Assembly: GCF_002236105.1 (NCBI RefSeq)
Contig: NZ_NIWU01000009.1
Location: forward strand, 207,866 to 271,865
Direction of reading: 5' to 3'
Source: Pseudomonas umsongensis
GTDB lineage: Bacteria > Pseudomonadota > Gammaproteobacteria > Pseudomonadales > Pseudomonadaceae
Length of the DNA stretch: 64,000 nucleotides
Below the pieces are notes generated by a model. It was not told where the DNA came from, did not search any database, and worked only from the letters and a program-made list of their open reading frames with translations. Below are positions 10,039 through 18,843 of this stretch, in pieces (position 1 is the stretch's first letter; the number at the start of each line of letters is the position of its first letter). The translations under genes and the position numbers were made by a program.

Positions 10039-11367
10039 ATGGACCGTCATTGCATAGTCTTCTGCCTGCTGGGGCTGTCCCTGCCGGCCAGCGCCATGGA
10101 CCTCAAACAAGCCTGGGATCTGTTGCAGTACCAAGGCCCCATCTACCGCGCCGCCGTGCATGAAAAAGCCGCCGGCGAGGAAAACCGCGCCATCGGCAAG
10201 GCCGGCCTGCTGCCGCAGGTCAATGCCTCGGCCTACGACAACAAGGTCAATGGCACCCAACGCCAGAACGGCCTCGACAGGGATCTGGACTACGACTCCA
10301 AGGGCGCCAACGTGCGCCTGCGCCAGCCGCTGTTCAACAAACAGAAGATGGCCGAGTACCGCCAGGGCAAGCAGCGTGCCGACTACAGCGTCGCGGTGTT
10401 CGATGCCAAGAGTCAGGACGCCGCAGTGCGCTTGGCCGAGAGCTATTTCGACGTGCTCCTGGCAAGCGAAACCATCCTCCTGGCCAAATCCAAGCTGAAC
10501 GCGTTCGAAGAGCAACTCGCCTCGGCGAAACGCCGCATGGAACTGGGTGCCGGCACCATCACCGACATCGACGAGTCGGTCGCTCGCCGCGATCTCGCCG
10601 AGGCTGAACTGATTGAAGCGCAGGACAACCTGGTCAATGCGCGCCGCAAGCTGGAAGAATATATAGGTGAACCCCCCGAATCGCTGACCACCCTGCAGCC
10701 GAATTTCGCTACACCGCCGCTGCTACCGAGCAATCTGCAGGACTGGCTGGTCAAAGCCCAGGCCGATAGCCCGCTGATCCATGCGCGCCGTCATAGCAGC
10801 GCCCTTGCCGAAGAAGAAGTGAAGCGCGCCAAGGCCGGCCACTGGCCCACACTGGATTTCGTCGCCGGCTATACCGCAGGCGATAGCCAGTCAATCTCAG
10901 AGTTGAATCAACGCAACCGCTACAGTTCAATCGGGCTGGAAGTCAACTTCCCGTTGTACAGCGGTGGCGGCACCAGCGCTCTGGCACGCCAGGCCAGTGC
11001 CAATAGCTACAAGGCCATGGACGAGCTCGACGCCACGCGCCAGGAAGTCATCACCGGTACCACCCGCGAGTATCAAGGCGTACAGAGCGGCGCTCAGCGT
11101 ATCCACGCACTGGAGAAGGCAGTGGCGTCAAACGAACGCTCACTGGCTTCGACGCGCAAGGGCTTCAAGGAAGGAGGCACCAGCACCAACTCGGACGTGC
11201 TCAATGCCGAAGAGCTGCTCTTCGTTGCGCGCCACGATCTGTTCGAAGCAAAACTGCGCTACTTGATGTCGCGCCTGCGCCTGGCCTCTTCGGTGGGTAG
11301 CCTGGGCGACGACGATATCGACCACATCAACAACTACCTGGGCCCGGAACTGTTAGTCACCAACTGA
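10039..11367 (+). CDS. Type I secretion outer membrane protein (TolC/AprF family)
   Basis: This 442-aa outer-membrane efflux protein begins with a signal peptide (CLLGLSLPASAMD). The mature part carries the duplicated alpha-helical/beta pattern of TolC, for example LAESYFDVLLASETILLAKSKL and a second-half equivalent with FPLYSGGGTSALARQA. Length and order match AprF/PrtF proteins. AAGGA before the start lies within the end of the fusion protein gene, so the three genes form one unit. With the ABC and HlyD-type proteins it should form the complete channel for the divergent RTX peroxidase. Confidence 0.92.
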   Translation: MDRHCIVFCLLGLSLPASAMDLKQAWDLLQYQGPIYRAAVHEKAAGEENRAIGKAGLLPQVNASAYDNKVNGTQRQNGLDRDLDYDSKGANVRLRQPLFNKQKMAEYRQGKQRADYSVAVFDAKSQDAAVRLAESYFDVLLASETILLAKSKLNAFEEQLASAKRRMELGAGTITDIDESVARRDLAEAELIEAQDNLVNARRKLEEYIGEPPESLTTLQPNFATPPLLPSNLQDWLVKAQADSPLIHARRHSSALAEEEVKRAKAGHWPTLDFVAGYTAGDSQSISELNQRNRYSSIGLEVNFPLYSGGGTSALARQASANSYKAMDELDATRQEVITGTTREYQGVQSGAQRIHALEKAVASNERSLASTRKGFKEGGTSTNSDVLNAEELLFVARHDLFEAKLRYLMSRLRLASSVGSLGDDDIDHINNYLGPELLVTN

Positions 11368-11562
11368 CTTTCCCCTGCGAGCTGATGGAGTGATATCGAC
11401 GGCAATCCGTTGATGAGCAACATCCCGCGGGCGCTTATCGGGAAATCCGTGGATGGGATTCAAGGACCCATAAGAAAAAGTTGCTCCTGAATGCAATGCG
11501 ACGTTATTGAGCTATACCCAATAGTCCCACCACCGCACTTCTTCCATTATTGGAGGTTGGCA

Positions 11563-12012
11563 ATGAAACCCTCTCTCCCCCTGTCCGCACTGTTGATCAC
11601 CGCAACGCTCTTGGGCTGTTCCAGTTCATCACACCCGTCAATGAATTTGCCCTTGGCAGCGACCCACCGCAACCCTGGTCATACGGCCACGACCACATTG
11701 ACTGGCGAAGGCAATCAAACCAACTTTGATTTCTACATAACCGGCGTTCCAAACGGAACCATCTTGCCGCCGCGCCTCTACACCTTCATCAACAAGGGCA
11801 GTTGCCAGCAACCCGGGCCAGCCGCGTTCGCCATGAACGATAAGGTCAACACTGAACCCAATGCTGGCACTGGTGGCTGGACCTTCTACAGGAGCGCGCC
11901 GATAACACTGCCAGACCTGCTCTCCGGCAAGTACTCGGTTGTCGTGCGTACATCACCCGAAGATGGCAGCGCCGATATTTTCTGCGGCGATATTGCGCAC
12001 GCGACTCGATGA
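11563..12012 (+). CDS. Small predicted lipoprotein, unknown function
   Basis: The ATG at 11563 is preceded by GGAGGT and gives a 149-aa protein. The open frame extends 24 codons upstream, but that stretch has no ribosome site. The N terminus is a lipoprotein signal with lipobox LLGC followed by serines, so the product should be lipid-anchored and is probably at the cell envelope. The mature part is rich in Thr, Gly and Pro with two or three cysteines (GSCQQPG, IFCGDI). I do not recognise the family. About 195 bases separate it from the secretion operon, so it is probably a separate unit. Confidence 0.75.
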   Translation: MKPSLPLSALLITATLLGCSSSSHPSMNLPLAATHRNPGHTATTTLTGEGNQTNFDFYITGVPNGTILPPRLYTFINKGSCQQPGPAAFAMNDKVNTEPNAGTGGWTFYRSAPITLPDLLSGKYSVVVRTSPEDGSADIFCGDIAHATR

Positions 12013-12047
12013 ACCACCCGTAGTCATTTTCAGCCGGCTCACGTCGG

Positions 12048-12375
12048 ATGTGGCGATTTTTCCAGCGTGTCCACGTGGGTGTTTATCTTGCGCACAAAAA
12101 TGTGGTCACCGTGCCGCAGGTCTTTGACTCGTGGCAAGACCCGCAGGAACGCTATGACCTGTTCATGAACAACTTTACCGAGCGTATCTGGACGAGGGTG
12201 CCGATCACGGACGCAATCATCAAGCTGATGAAAACCTGCGCGGATTACCCACCGCGCAAACTGCAAAGCATGGGTTATGACGGGCCGATCGAACTGTCGC
12301 AATACCCGAAATTCCAGTACGTGCGTGACGTCCTGAAAAAAGAAGGCATCAACCTGCCGCAGCCAGCGGGTAACT
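12048..12375 (+). pseudogene. Remnant of a sulfatase C-terminal end
   Basis: This frame reads WQDPQERYDLFMNNFTER, then DAIIKLMKT, YPPRKLQS, GPIELSQYPKFQYVRD and LPQPAGN. From memory that is the C-terminal tail of arylsulfatase-type sulfatases. Nothing of the catalytic N-terminal part (the CxPSR motif) is present upstream. The usual stop after the final Gly-Asn has been lost (TGC in place of a stop), so the frame runs on antisense into the next gene. I call it a decayed fragment with no function. Confidence 0.6.
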
Positions 12376-12437
12376 GCACCGTCTTGGCGTTTGCAAGCCC
12401 GCCATGGATGCCTGAGGATGCATCGGTGGGGCTGGCA

Positions 12438-13250
12438 TCACTTGGGAAACAACAGCGTATACGCCACCCGAAATCCCCAGCCTTGTGCGCCATCTTTCGG
12501 GCTGTCTGCCCAATACCGCGGGCCCACTTGCAAGCTCATGGGCTGATGCCCCACTTTGAACAGCTGGGTGACGAAGAGGTTGATCGGCACCGACCATTCG
12601 CGGGTCTGCCAGTCATAGGTTGATTCGGTGTTAACGCCGAAGGTCGTATAGGTATGGGTGGTGTAGCTGAAGAACGGCTGCAGAAAGGTCTGGTTGATTT
12701 TTTCTTTATCGTCAGGCGGGCTGTTGTCCAGCGACCAGATGTGATTGGCCAGGATACCGCGGGTCCAGCCGTCGTTTTGTTTAAGGACGACCACGGTGGG
12801 GCCGGCCCCCCACTGTTCACCGCTCAATAGCTCATCGCTGCCGGTTGGCACCAGGATTACCGGTCCGGCCCCCCAGATCCAGCCGCTCGCGGTCGGATGC
12901 TTGGGTGAAAAAAAGAAACTCTGGGTCACATCGCCGACCCCGGACTTGTCCGCCTGCCCTCCCGGCACCAAACCGTGTTGATCGATGACTGGCAGGATGG
13001 TTCGGGAAATAAGGTTCCACTCGTCATTGAGGGTAAAAGGCAGCACCGGCTGGATGTTGGTGACGCTTTGGTAGCCCTCGCCAGTGGGCCCGAGTTTCTG
13101 GTTCCAGTTGTACTGGATGGGCACGCTGTAGAGCGCGGCCACCGGATTCAATGATTGCTTGGCCAGCTCCGCCTGGCTGTCGGCAGTTCGACCGATGTCG
13201 GGCCAAAGAATCGCCAGCGCCACGGGAATTAGGTGAAAGACTTTGCTCAT
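12438..13250 (-). CDS. Predicted outer-membrane beta-barrel protein
   Basis: The start is ATG 13250, with AAGGAGC 7 nt upstream; a longer frame from 13283 has no such site. The product is 270 aa with a signal peptide ending near GRTAD. The mature part alternates polar and aromatic residues typical of outer-membrane barrels (QPVLPFTLNDEWNLISRTILP, FFSYTTHTYTTFGVNTEST) and ends in VAYTLLFPK. It resembles proteins annotated as MetA-pathway phenol degradation or 'transporter' barrels, but the substrate cannot be told. It is convergent with the sulfatase remnant. It may be monocistronic. Confidence 0.8.
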   Translation of the reverse strand: MSKVFHLIPVALAILWPDIGRTADSQAELAKQSLNPVAALYSVPIQYNWNQKLGPTGEGYQSVTNIQPVLPFTLNDEWNLISRTILPVIDQHGLVPGGQADKSGVGDVTQSFFFSPKHPTASGWIWGAGPVILVPTGSDELLSGEQWGAGPTVVVLKQNDGWTRGILANHIWSLDNSPPDDKEKINQTFLQPFFSYTTHTYTTFGVNTESTYDWQTREWSVPINLFVTQLFKVGHQPMSLQVGPRYWADSPKDGAQGWGFRVAYTLLFPK

Positions 13251-13386
13251 CAGTAGCTCCTTCTCGATAGCGAGAATGTGCACTACCCCAGCGGTTGGAC
13301 CGCCTCGATACGCAACGGCCCCGAATAGCTTAGTTCAGTTTCAAGTGGCCACGCTGACGAGTGACTGACGTGTCATGACATCGAAA

Positions 13387-14301
13387 TCAGTAACTGAAGT
13401 CATGCCCCAACTCTTTCTGCATCCACTCCAGGAATTTTCTCACCCGAGGGAAGTTTGCATGGGCTCTGGGAAAAACCAGGTGGTGCGCGGTAATGGGTGC
13501 GCTCAATTGCGGCGCTACCTCGACCAAGGTTCCACGCGCCAGATAGTCCTGAGCCAACAGCGTGCTTTCCAGGGCAAAACCAAGCCCGTGGCTGGCTGCC
13601 TCCAGTGTCATGTAGGAACGGTCAAAGCTGAGCGTATAGGGTTTTTCGGGGCGTGCCAGGCCATGTTGGGCGAACAGTTGCGGCCACTTGATCAGCGTCG
13701 CCTCCGACAGGATCAGATTGCAGTCCAGCAAATCCGCCACCGCCCGGACGGGGCGTTTTTCCAGGAGTTTGGGCGACGCCATCACCGCGATTTTTTCATT
13801 GCGCACCGTACGCACTTCAAAACTTGGCCAGTTGGGCATGCCGTGGCGGATATCCAGGTCGATCTTGTCGCGACTGAAATGCAGTGATTCGTATGAGCAC
13901 GAAAGGTTGAGCTGTATGTCGGGATGGCTCTGGCGAAATTGCTCGAGGCGCGGCATCAACCACAACAGGCCGAAACTGGGGGATGAGTGCAAGCGCAGGC
14001 AGTCAAGGCTGACATCGCTGGAGGCGCGTTCGGTGGCCACCGCCAGGCTGTGCAGAATGCCGGAAACCTCAGTGAGGTATTGCTCACCCACAGGCGTCAA
14101 TGTCACCCCCCTGGCCGTTCGGAGGAACAGCTGCCGCCCGATCATCGCTTCCAGCTTGGCCAACTGATGACTGACGGCCGAGGGGGTCAGGTCAAGCAGT
14201 TCGGCGGCGCGGGCGACGTTGCCGAAGCGGGCCGTCTGTTCGAAGGCCTGAATGGCTTTCAGGGGTGGCAGGATAGGAGGTACATCGCCAGGTGAACTCA
14301 T
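13387..14301 (-). CDS. LysR-family transcriptional regulator (GcvA-like)
   Basis: This 304-aa protein has an N-terminal winged helix (LKAIQAFEQTARFGNVARAAELLDLTPSAVSHQLAKLE) and a C-terminal effector-binding domain, the normal LysR length. The PPLKAIQAFE start is of the GcvA subgroup. It is divergent from the SDR / MFS / transketolase operon starting at 14500 and is its probable regulator. The 198-bp gap would hold the shared operator. The ligand is unknown and is probably the sugar or an intermediate of that pathway. Confidence 0.88.
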   Translation of the reverse strand: MSSPGDVPPILPPLKAIQAFEQTARFGNVARAAELLDLTPSAVSHQLAKLEAMIGRQLFLRTARGVTLTPVGEQYLTEVSGILHSLAVATERASSDVSLDCLRLHSSPSFGLLWLMPRLEQFRQSHPDIQLNLSCSYESLHFSRDKIDLDIRHGMPNWPSFEVRTVRNEKIAVMASPKLLEKRPVRAVADLLDCNLILSEATLIKWPQLFAQHGLARPEKPYTLSFDRSYMTLEAASHGLGFALESTLLAQDYLARGTLVEVAPQLSAPITAHHLVFPRAHANFPRVRKFLEWMQKELGHDFSY

Positions 14302-14499
14302 GATTATTGTTATTCCGCTGCAAGTGGCTTGGGCCGGGCGTGCAGCTATTCAAACATTGGAAGAGATCGTTGGCGAGTGCTGAATTTTTTTCAGCACCCA
14401 GTGAAGTTTGCGTTATTGCTCAGCGCCTTTCTGGAGAACAAGCTGAGTCATCGGTTCTTCGTGGACCGACCCAACAAAAACAATCAGAGGTACTCTTCC

Positions 14500-15249
14500 A
14501 TGCTTCTTCAAGGCAAAGTCGCGATCATCACCGGTGCAGCTTCCGCACGCGGCATCGGCCGTGCTACGGCGACCACTTTTGCGCAACAGGGCGCACGCGT
14601 GGTGATTCTCGATCTGGACGAATCCGCCGCTCGCGATGCCGCTGCCTCACTGGGCGAAGGTCATCTCGGTCTGGCTGCCAACGTCGCTGACGAATCCCAG
14701 GTGCAGCAGGCTGTCGCGAAAATCATCGAGCACTTCGGGCGCATCGACATCCTCGTCAACAACGCCGGCATCACCCAACCGCTCAAGACGCTCGATATCC
14801 GTCCTAGCGATTACGACAAGGTGCTGGACGTCAGCCTGCGCGGCACCCTGCTCATGTCGCAAGCCGTTATTCCGGTCATGCGCCAACAGACCTGCGGCAG
14901 TATTGTGTGCATGTCGTCGGTTTCGGCCCAGCGTGGAGGTGGCATCTTCGGTGGCCCCCATTACAGTGCGGCCAAGGCCGGTGTCCTGGGCCTGGGCAAA
15001 GCCATGGCACGGGAACTGGGGCCGGACAACATTCGCGTCAACTCCATCGCCCCTGGCTTGATTCACACCGACATCACCGGCGGCCTGATGCAGGACGATC
15101 GCCGCCACGCGATCATCGACGGCATTCCCTTGGGCCGACTCGGTGCCGCTCAGGATGTCGCCAACGCCGCCCTGTTCCTGGCCAGCGACCTATCATCCTA
15201 CCTGACCGGCATCACGTTGGATGTGAACGGCGGCATGCTGATTCACTGA
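14500..15249 (+). CDS. SDR-family NAD(P)-dependent oxidoreductase
   Basis: The 249-aa classical short-chain dehydrogenase starts at ATG 14500, with AGAGG about 10 nt upstream. It shows the nucleotide-binding motif GAASARGIGRA, the NNAGIT motif, a serine in CMSSVSAQRGG and the catalytic YSAAKAG, and ends with LTGITLDVNGGMLIH. It is the first gene of a run with an MFS permease and both transketolase halves, suggesting it oxidises or reduces a sugar or polyol that transketolase later cleaves. The exact substrate cannot be read from sequence. Confidence 0.9.
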   Translation: MLLQGKVAIITGAASARGIGRATATTFAQQGARVVILDLDESAARDAAASLGEGHLGLAANVADESQVQQAVAKIIEHFGRIDILVNNAGITQPLKTLDIRPSDYDKVLDVSLRGTLLMSQAVIPVMRQQTCGSIVCMSSVSAQRGGGIFGGPHYSAAKAGVLGLGKAMARELGPDNIRVNSIAPGLIHTDITGGLMQDDRRHAIIDGIPLGRLGAAQDVANAALFLASDLSSYLTGITLDVNGGMLIH

Positions 15250-15349
15250 GTTCACCTGGGCGGGCCTGCGCGGCCCGTGCGGTTCTGGATCGATGACGCA
15301 GCCTGGCCTGATGGCCTGGCGGTCAATAAAAACAAGAGATCAGACCATC

Positions 15350-16648
15350 ATGACGACCCTGTCGCTCGAAGCGGTTTCGACCGTGCGTTCCAACGCTTAC
15401 CGTAAAACGGCCTGGCGCCTGATGCCTTTCCTGATGCTGTGCTACCTGTGCGCCTACCTTGATCGCGTCAACGTCGGCTTTGCCAAGCTGCAGATGATGA
15501 ACGACCTGGCGCTCAGCGAAGCGGTCTACGGACTGGGCGCCGGCATGTTCTTCATCGGTTACTTCCTCTGTGAAGTGCCCAGCAATATCATCCTGCACAA
15601 GGTCGGTGCGCGGGTCTGGATCGCGCGCATCATGATCACCTGGGGCATCGTTTCTGCGTTGTTCGCCTTCGTTGAAACCGCCTGGCAATTCTATGCCCTG
15701 CGCTTCCTGCTGGGCATCGCCGAAGCCGGCCTGGCGCCGGGCTTGTTGCTCTATCTGACCTACTGGTTTCCCTCCTACCGACGTGCGCGCATGACCGTGT
15801 TGTGGTTCATCGCCATTCCGCTGTCAGGGATGGTCGGTGGCCCGCTCTCCGGCTGGATCATGAACCACTTCGCCGGGATGCATGGCTGGGCCGGCTGGCA
15901 GTGGATGTTTGTCCTGGAAGCCGTGCCGACCGTCCTTATTGGCCTGCTGGTACTGAGCTACCTCAAGGACGGCGTGCATCAGGCCAGCTGGCTGGATGAT
16001 GACGAGAAAGCACTGATCAGCCGCGAACTGGCCGAGGACGACCAGCAGAAAGTCACCCATGCCTCGGTGGGTGAGTTCATCCGCGACCGTCGCCTGTGGT
16101 TGCTGGCCGGGATTTACTTCTGCGTGGTCATGGGCCAGTACGCCATCACCTTCTGGCTGCCGACCCTGGTGCGTAATGCGGGGGTTTCCAATCCATTGCA
16201 TATCGGCTTCCTGAGCAGCCTGCCCTACCTCTGCGCAATTGCGGCCATGCTGTATGCCGGACGCAGTGGTGACAAACATCGTGAACGTCGCTGGCACCTC
16301 ATCGTACCGATGATCGCCGGTGCCATCGGGTTGAGCCTGGCCGGACTGATGGGTGGAAATGTACTGCTCTCGATTCTCAGTCTGTGCCTGGCCGCTTCCG
16401 GAATCCTGTCCGCGACGTCGATGTTCTGGATGCTACCCACCACGTTGCTCGGAGGCGTGTCCGCCGCCGCGGGCATCGCCGCGGTCAACAGCTTCGCCAA
16501 CCTCGCCGGCTTCTGTTCGCCTTACCTGATTGGCTGGGTCACCACTCAGACCGGCTCCAGCGCCATCGGCATGTACCTGATCACTGGCGTACTGCTGTTC
16601 GGGGCCACATTGGTGCTGCGCATCCCCGCCGCCTCGGTCAATCGTTGA
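15350..16648 (+). CDS. MFS permease, anion:cation symporter (ACS) type
   Basis: This 432-aa permease has about twelve hydrophobic segments. The signature LDRVNVGFAKLQM and GEAGLAPGLLLYLTYWFP-like segments are typical of the ACS/phthalate-hydroxyphenylacetate-galactonate group. The frame opens at 15293, but the ATG at 15350 (after a weak AAGAGA) starts the usual N terminus. It lies between the SDR and the transketolase genes and is the likely importer of the unknown organic acid or sugar acid they use. Confidence 0.85.
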   Translation: MTTLSLEAVSTVRSNAYRKTAWRLMPFLMLCYLCAYLDRVNVGFAKLQMMNDLALSEAVYGLGAGMFFIGYFLCEVPSNIILHKVGARVWIARIMITWGIVSALFAFVETAWQFYALRFLLGIAEAGLAPGLLLYLTYWFPSYRRARMTVLWFIAIPLSGMVGGPLSGWIMNHFAGMHGWAGWQWMFVLEAVPTVLIGLLVLSYLKDGVHQASWLDDDEKALISRELAEDDQQKVTHASVGEFIRDRRLWLLAGIYFCVVMGQYAITFWLPTLVRNAGVSNPLHIGFLSSLPYLCAIAAMLYAGRSGDKHRERRWHLIVPMIAGAIGLSLAGLMGGNVLLSILSLCLAASGILSATSMFWMLPTTLLGGVSAAAGIAAVNSFANLAGFCSPYLIGWVTTQTGSSAIGMYLITGVLLFGATLVLRIPAASVNR

Positions 16649-16665
16649 TTCATTGGAGTTTCACC

Positions 16666-17514
16666 ATGACTGCTCATCCTGCATTCACGTCATCCACGAC
16701 GCTGGCGCAACGCGCCCACAACATTCGCCGCCATGCCTTGCGCATGGGTCAGGTCCAGGGCCAAGGCTACGTCGGCCAGGCCCTCGGCGCCGCCGACCTG
16801 CTGGCCGTCTCCTACTTCCACGCCCTGAGCTACCGGCCCGAAGACCCGGAATGGGAAGCCCGCGATCGCTTCTACCTGTCGATCGGTCACTACGCCATTG
16901 CGCTGTACGCCGCCTTGATCGAAGCCGAGATCATCCCGCTGGACGAACTGGAAACCTACGGCGCCGATGACAGCCGCCTGCCGATGTCGGGCATGGCCGC
17001 CTACACCCCGGGAATGGAAATCACCGGTGGATCGCTCGGCCAGGGCCTGGGTATCGCCGTCGGTGCCTGTCTGGGCCTCAAGCGCAAAGGCTCCACAGCC
17101 TTCGTCTACAACCTGCTGTCGGACGGCGAACTGAATGAAGGCTCGACCTGGGAAGCGGTGATGTCGGCGTCGCACTGGAAGCTCGACAACCTGATCGCGA
17201 TTGTCGACGTCAACAACCAGCAGGCCGACGGCTACTCCAGTGAAATCCTTTCGTTCGAACCCATCGTCGATCGTTGGCAGGCGTTTGGCTGGTTCACCCA
17301 GCGCGTCGATGGCAATGATCTGGAGGCACTGGTCACGGCCTTCGATGCCGCGCGCAACCACCCTGGCGCGCAACCTCGGGTGATCATCTGCGACACCAGA
17401 ATGGGCAAAGGCGTGCCTTTCCTCGAAACCCGGGAAAAGACTCACTTCATCCGCGTGGAAGAACACGAATGGGATCTGGCACTGAGCAACCTTGAAGAAG
17501 GAAACAACCAATGA
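16666..17514 (+). CDS. Transketolase, N-terminal subunit
   Basis: This 282-aa product corresponds to the thiamin-diphosphate pyrophosphate-binding half of transketolase. Visible motifs are GQGLG near ITGGSLGQGLGIAVG and the ThDP/metal motif SDGELNEGSTWEA with IVDVNNQQADG. The ATG at 16666 has GGAG about 8 nt upstream and lies 17 nt after the permease stop. The gene overlaps the C-terminal subunit by ATGA, so the two halves are made together as an alpha2beta2-type enzyme. Split transketolases of this kind often serve dedicated carbohydrate pathways rather than the pentose phosphate pathway. Confidence 0.92.
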   Translation: MTAHPAFTSSTTLAQRAHNIRRHALRMGQVQGQGYVGQALGAADLLAVSYFHALSYRPEDPEWEARDRFYLSIGHYAIALYAALIEAEIIPLDELETYGADDSRLPMSGMAAYTPGMEITGGSLGQGLGIAVGACLGLKRKGSTAFVYNLLSDGELNEGSTWEAVMSASHWKLDNLIAIVDVNNQQADGYSSEILSFEPIVDRWQAFGWFTQRVDGNDLEALVTAFDAARNHPGAQPRVIICDTRMGKGVPFLETREKTHFIRVEEHEWDLALSNLEEGNNQ

Positions 17515-18533
17515 GCACCGCAGCCAACACTCCGACTTCCACGGCTACGCCTGCCAAGAAGCGCCTGACGACTTCTGCGATGATCGCCTCGATTGCCTCG
17601 GAAGGCCAAGCCACCAGATCAGCGCCGTTTGGTCATGCATTGGCCGCCCTGGCGGATCAGCGTTCGGACATCGTCGGGCTGTCCGCCGACCTGTCCAAGT
17701 ACACCGACCTGCACATCTTCGCCAAGGCACATCCCGACCGGTTCTATCAGATGGGCATGGCCGAACAATTACTGATGAGCGCGGCTGCCGGTATGGCCCG
17801 CGAAGGCTTCGTGCCGTTCGCCACCACCTACGCGGTGTTCGCGTCGCGCCGTGCCTATGACTTCATCTGCATGGCCATTGCCGAGGAAAACCTCAACGTC
17901 AAGATTGTCTGCGGCCTGCCCGGCCTCACCACCGGCTACGGCCCAAGCCACCAGGCCACGGACGACCTGGCCATCTTCCGCGCCATGCCCAACCTGATGA
18001 TCGTCGACCCGTGCGACGCCCTGGAAATCGAACAGGCCGTACCCGCCATCGCCGCGCATCAAGGGCCGGTCTACATGCGCCTGTTGCGCGGCAATGTGCC
18101 GTTGGTGCTGGACGAGTACGGCTACACGTTCGAGATCGGCAAAGCCAAGACCCTGCGCACCGGTAACGATGTGCTGGTCATCTCCACCGGCTTGATGACG
18201 ATGCGCGCACTGGAAGCGGCCAAGGAGCTGCAGGCGGACGGCGTCGATGTCGCTGTGCTGCATGTGCCGACGATCAAACCATTGGATGAGCAAACCATTC
18301 TTGCCGAAGCCAGAAAGCCCGGTCGCCTTGTCGTGACTGCAGAAAACAGCTCCATTATCGGTGGGCTCGGCGAGGCCGTTGCCGGGGTGCTGCTGCGCAA
18401 CGGGGTGACGCCCACCTTCAGGCAGATCGCCTTGCCCGACGCGTTCCTCGATGCCGGCGCCTTGCCGACGCTGCATGATCGCTACGGTATTTCGACTCAA
18501 GCCGTTTGTACTCAAATCAAAGCCTGGCTTTGA
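17511..18533 (+). CDS. Transketolase, C-terminal subunit
   Basis: This 340-aa protein matches the pyrimidine-binding and C-terminal domains of transketolase. The conserved acid that activates thiamin diphosphate lies in GMAEQ (about residue 84), followed by AREGFVPFATTYAVF. The C-terminal domain is complete (LKPLDEQTI-like segment and ENSSIIGGLGEAVA). It starts within the stop of the N-terminal subunit (ATGA). It ends the operon that begins with the SDR gene; no clear terminator follows. Confidence 0.92.
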   Translation: MSTAANTPTSTATPAKKRLTTSAMIASIASEGQATRSAPFGHALAALADQRSDIVGLSADLSKYTDLHIFAKAHPDRFYQMGMAEQLLMSAAAGMAREGFVPFATTYAVFASRRAYDFICMAIAEENLNVKIVCGLPGLTTGYGPSHQATDDLAIFRAMPNLMIVDPCDALEIEQAVPAIAAHQGPVYMRLLRGNVPLVLDEYGYTFEIGKAKTLRTGNDVLVISTGLMTMRALEAAKELQADGVDVAVLHVPTIKPLDEQTILAEARKPGRLVVTAENSSIIGGLGEAVAGVLLRNGVTPTFRQIALPDAFLDAGALPTLHDRYGISTQAVCTQIKAWL

Positions 18534-18594
18534 CAGCGAGGACCCGGCACCTGGAAACAGGTGCCATTGAGCTCGATGCGAAGGGAGGGGAACC

Positions 18595-18831
18595 TTGAAG
18601 CCACATGAACTGCTTGATCCAGACTTCCACAGCTTCCTGAACCCTGGCACGGACCCATGGTCGCTCGATACGCTGCCGACCATCCGGAGATTGTCGCGCG
18701 CAGGCGTCGCTGTAGAGCTTCACGTCTATCCGGGTGCCCCGCATATGTTCGACCAGAATCCAGGACGCATCATTGCGCAATCCCATCTCGATATCCTTCG
18801 TTCACTGAAAGAATTCTTCAAGGTGCCTTGA
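18595..18831 (+). pseudogene. C-terminal remnant of an alpha/beta hydrolase (acetyl-esterase type)
   Basis: The frame from TTG 18595 (after GGGAGGGG) gives 78 residues. Its second half, AGVAVELHVYPGAPHMFD followed by SHLDILRSLKEFF, matches the end of acetyl-esterase-like alpha/beta hydrolases, including the catalytic-His region (GAPH). The nucleophile GxSxG part is absent. A short product could be made, but it would lack most of the enzyme, so I treat it as a degraded copy. Confidence 0.6.
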
Positions 18832-18843
18832 GCCGTACCTTGC

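Noticed and set aside
14500..18533. Assignment to a named sugar pathway (for example apiose or erythritol)
   Set aside because: The SDR, permease and split transketolase do not point to one substrate, and the kinases or isomerases of those pathways are missing.
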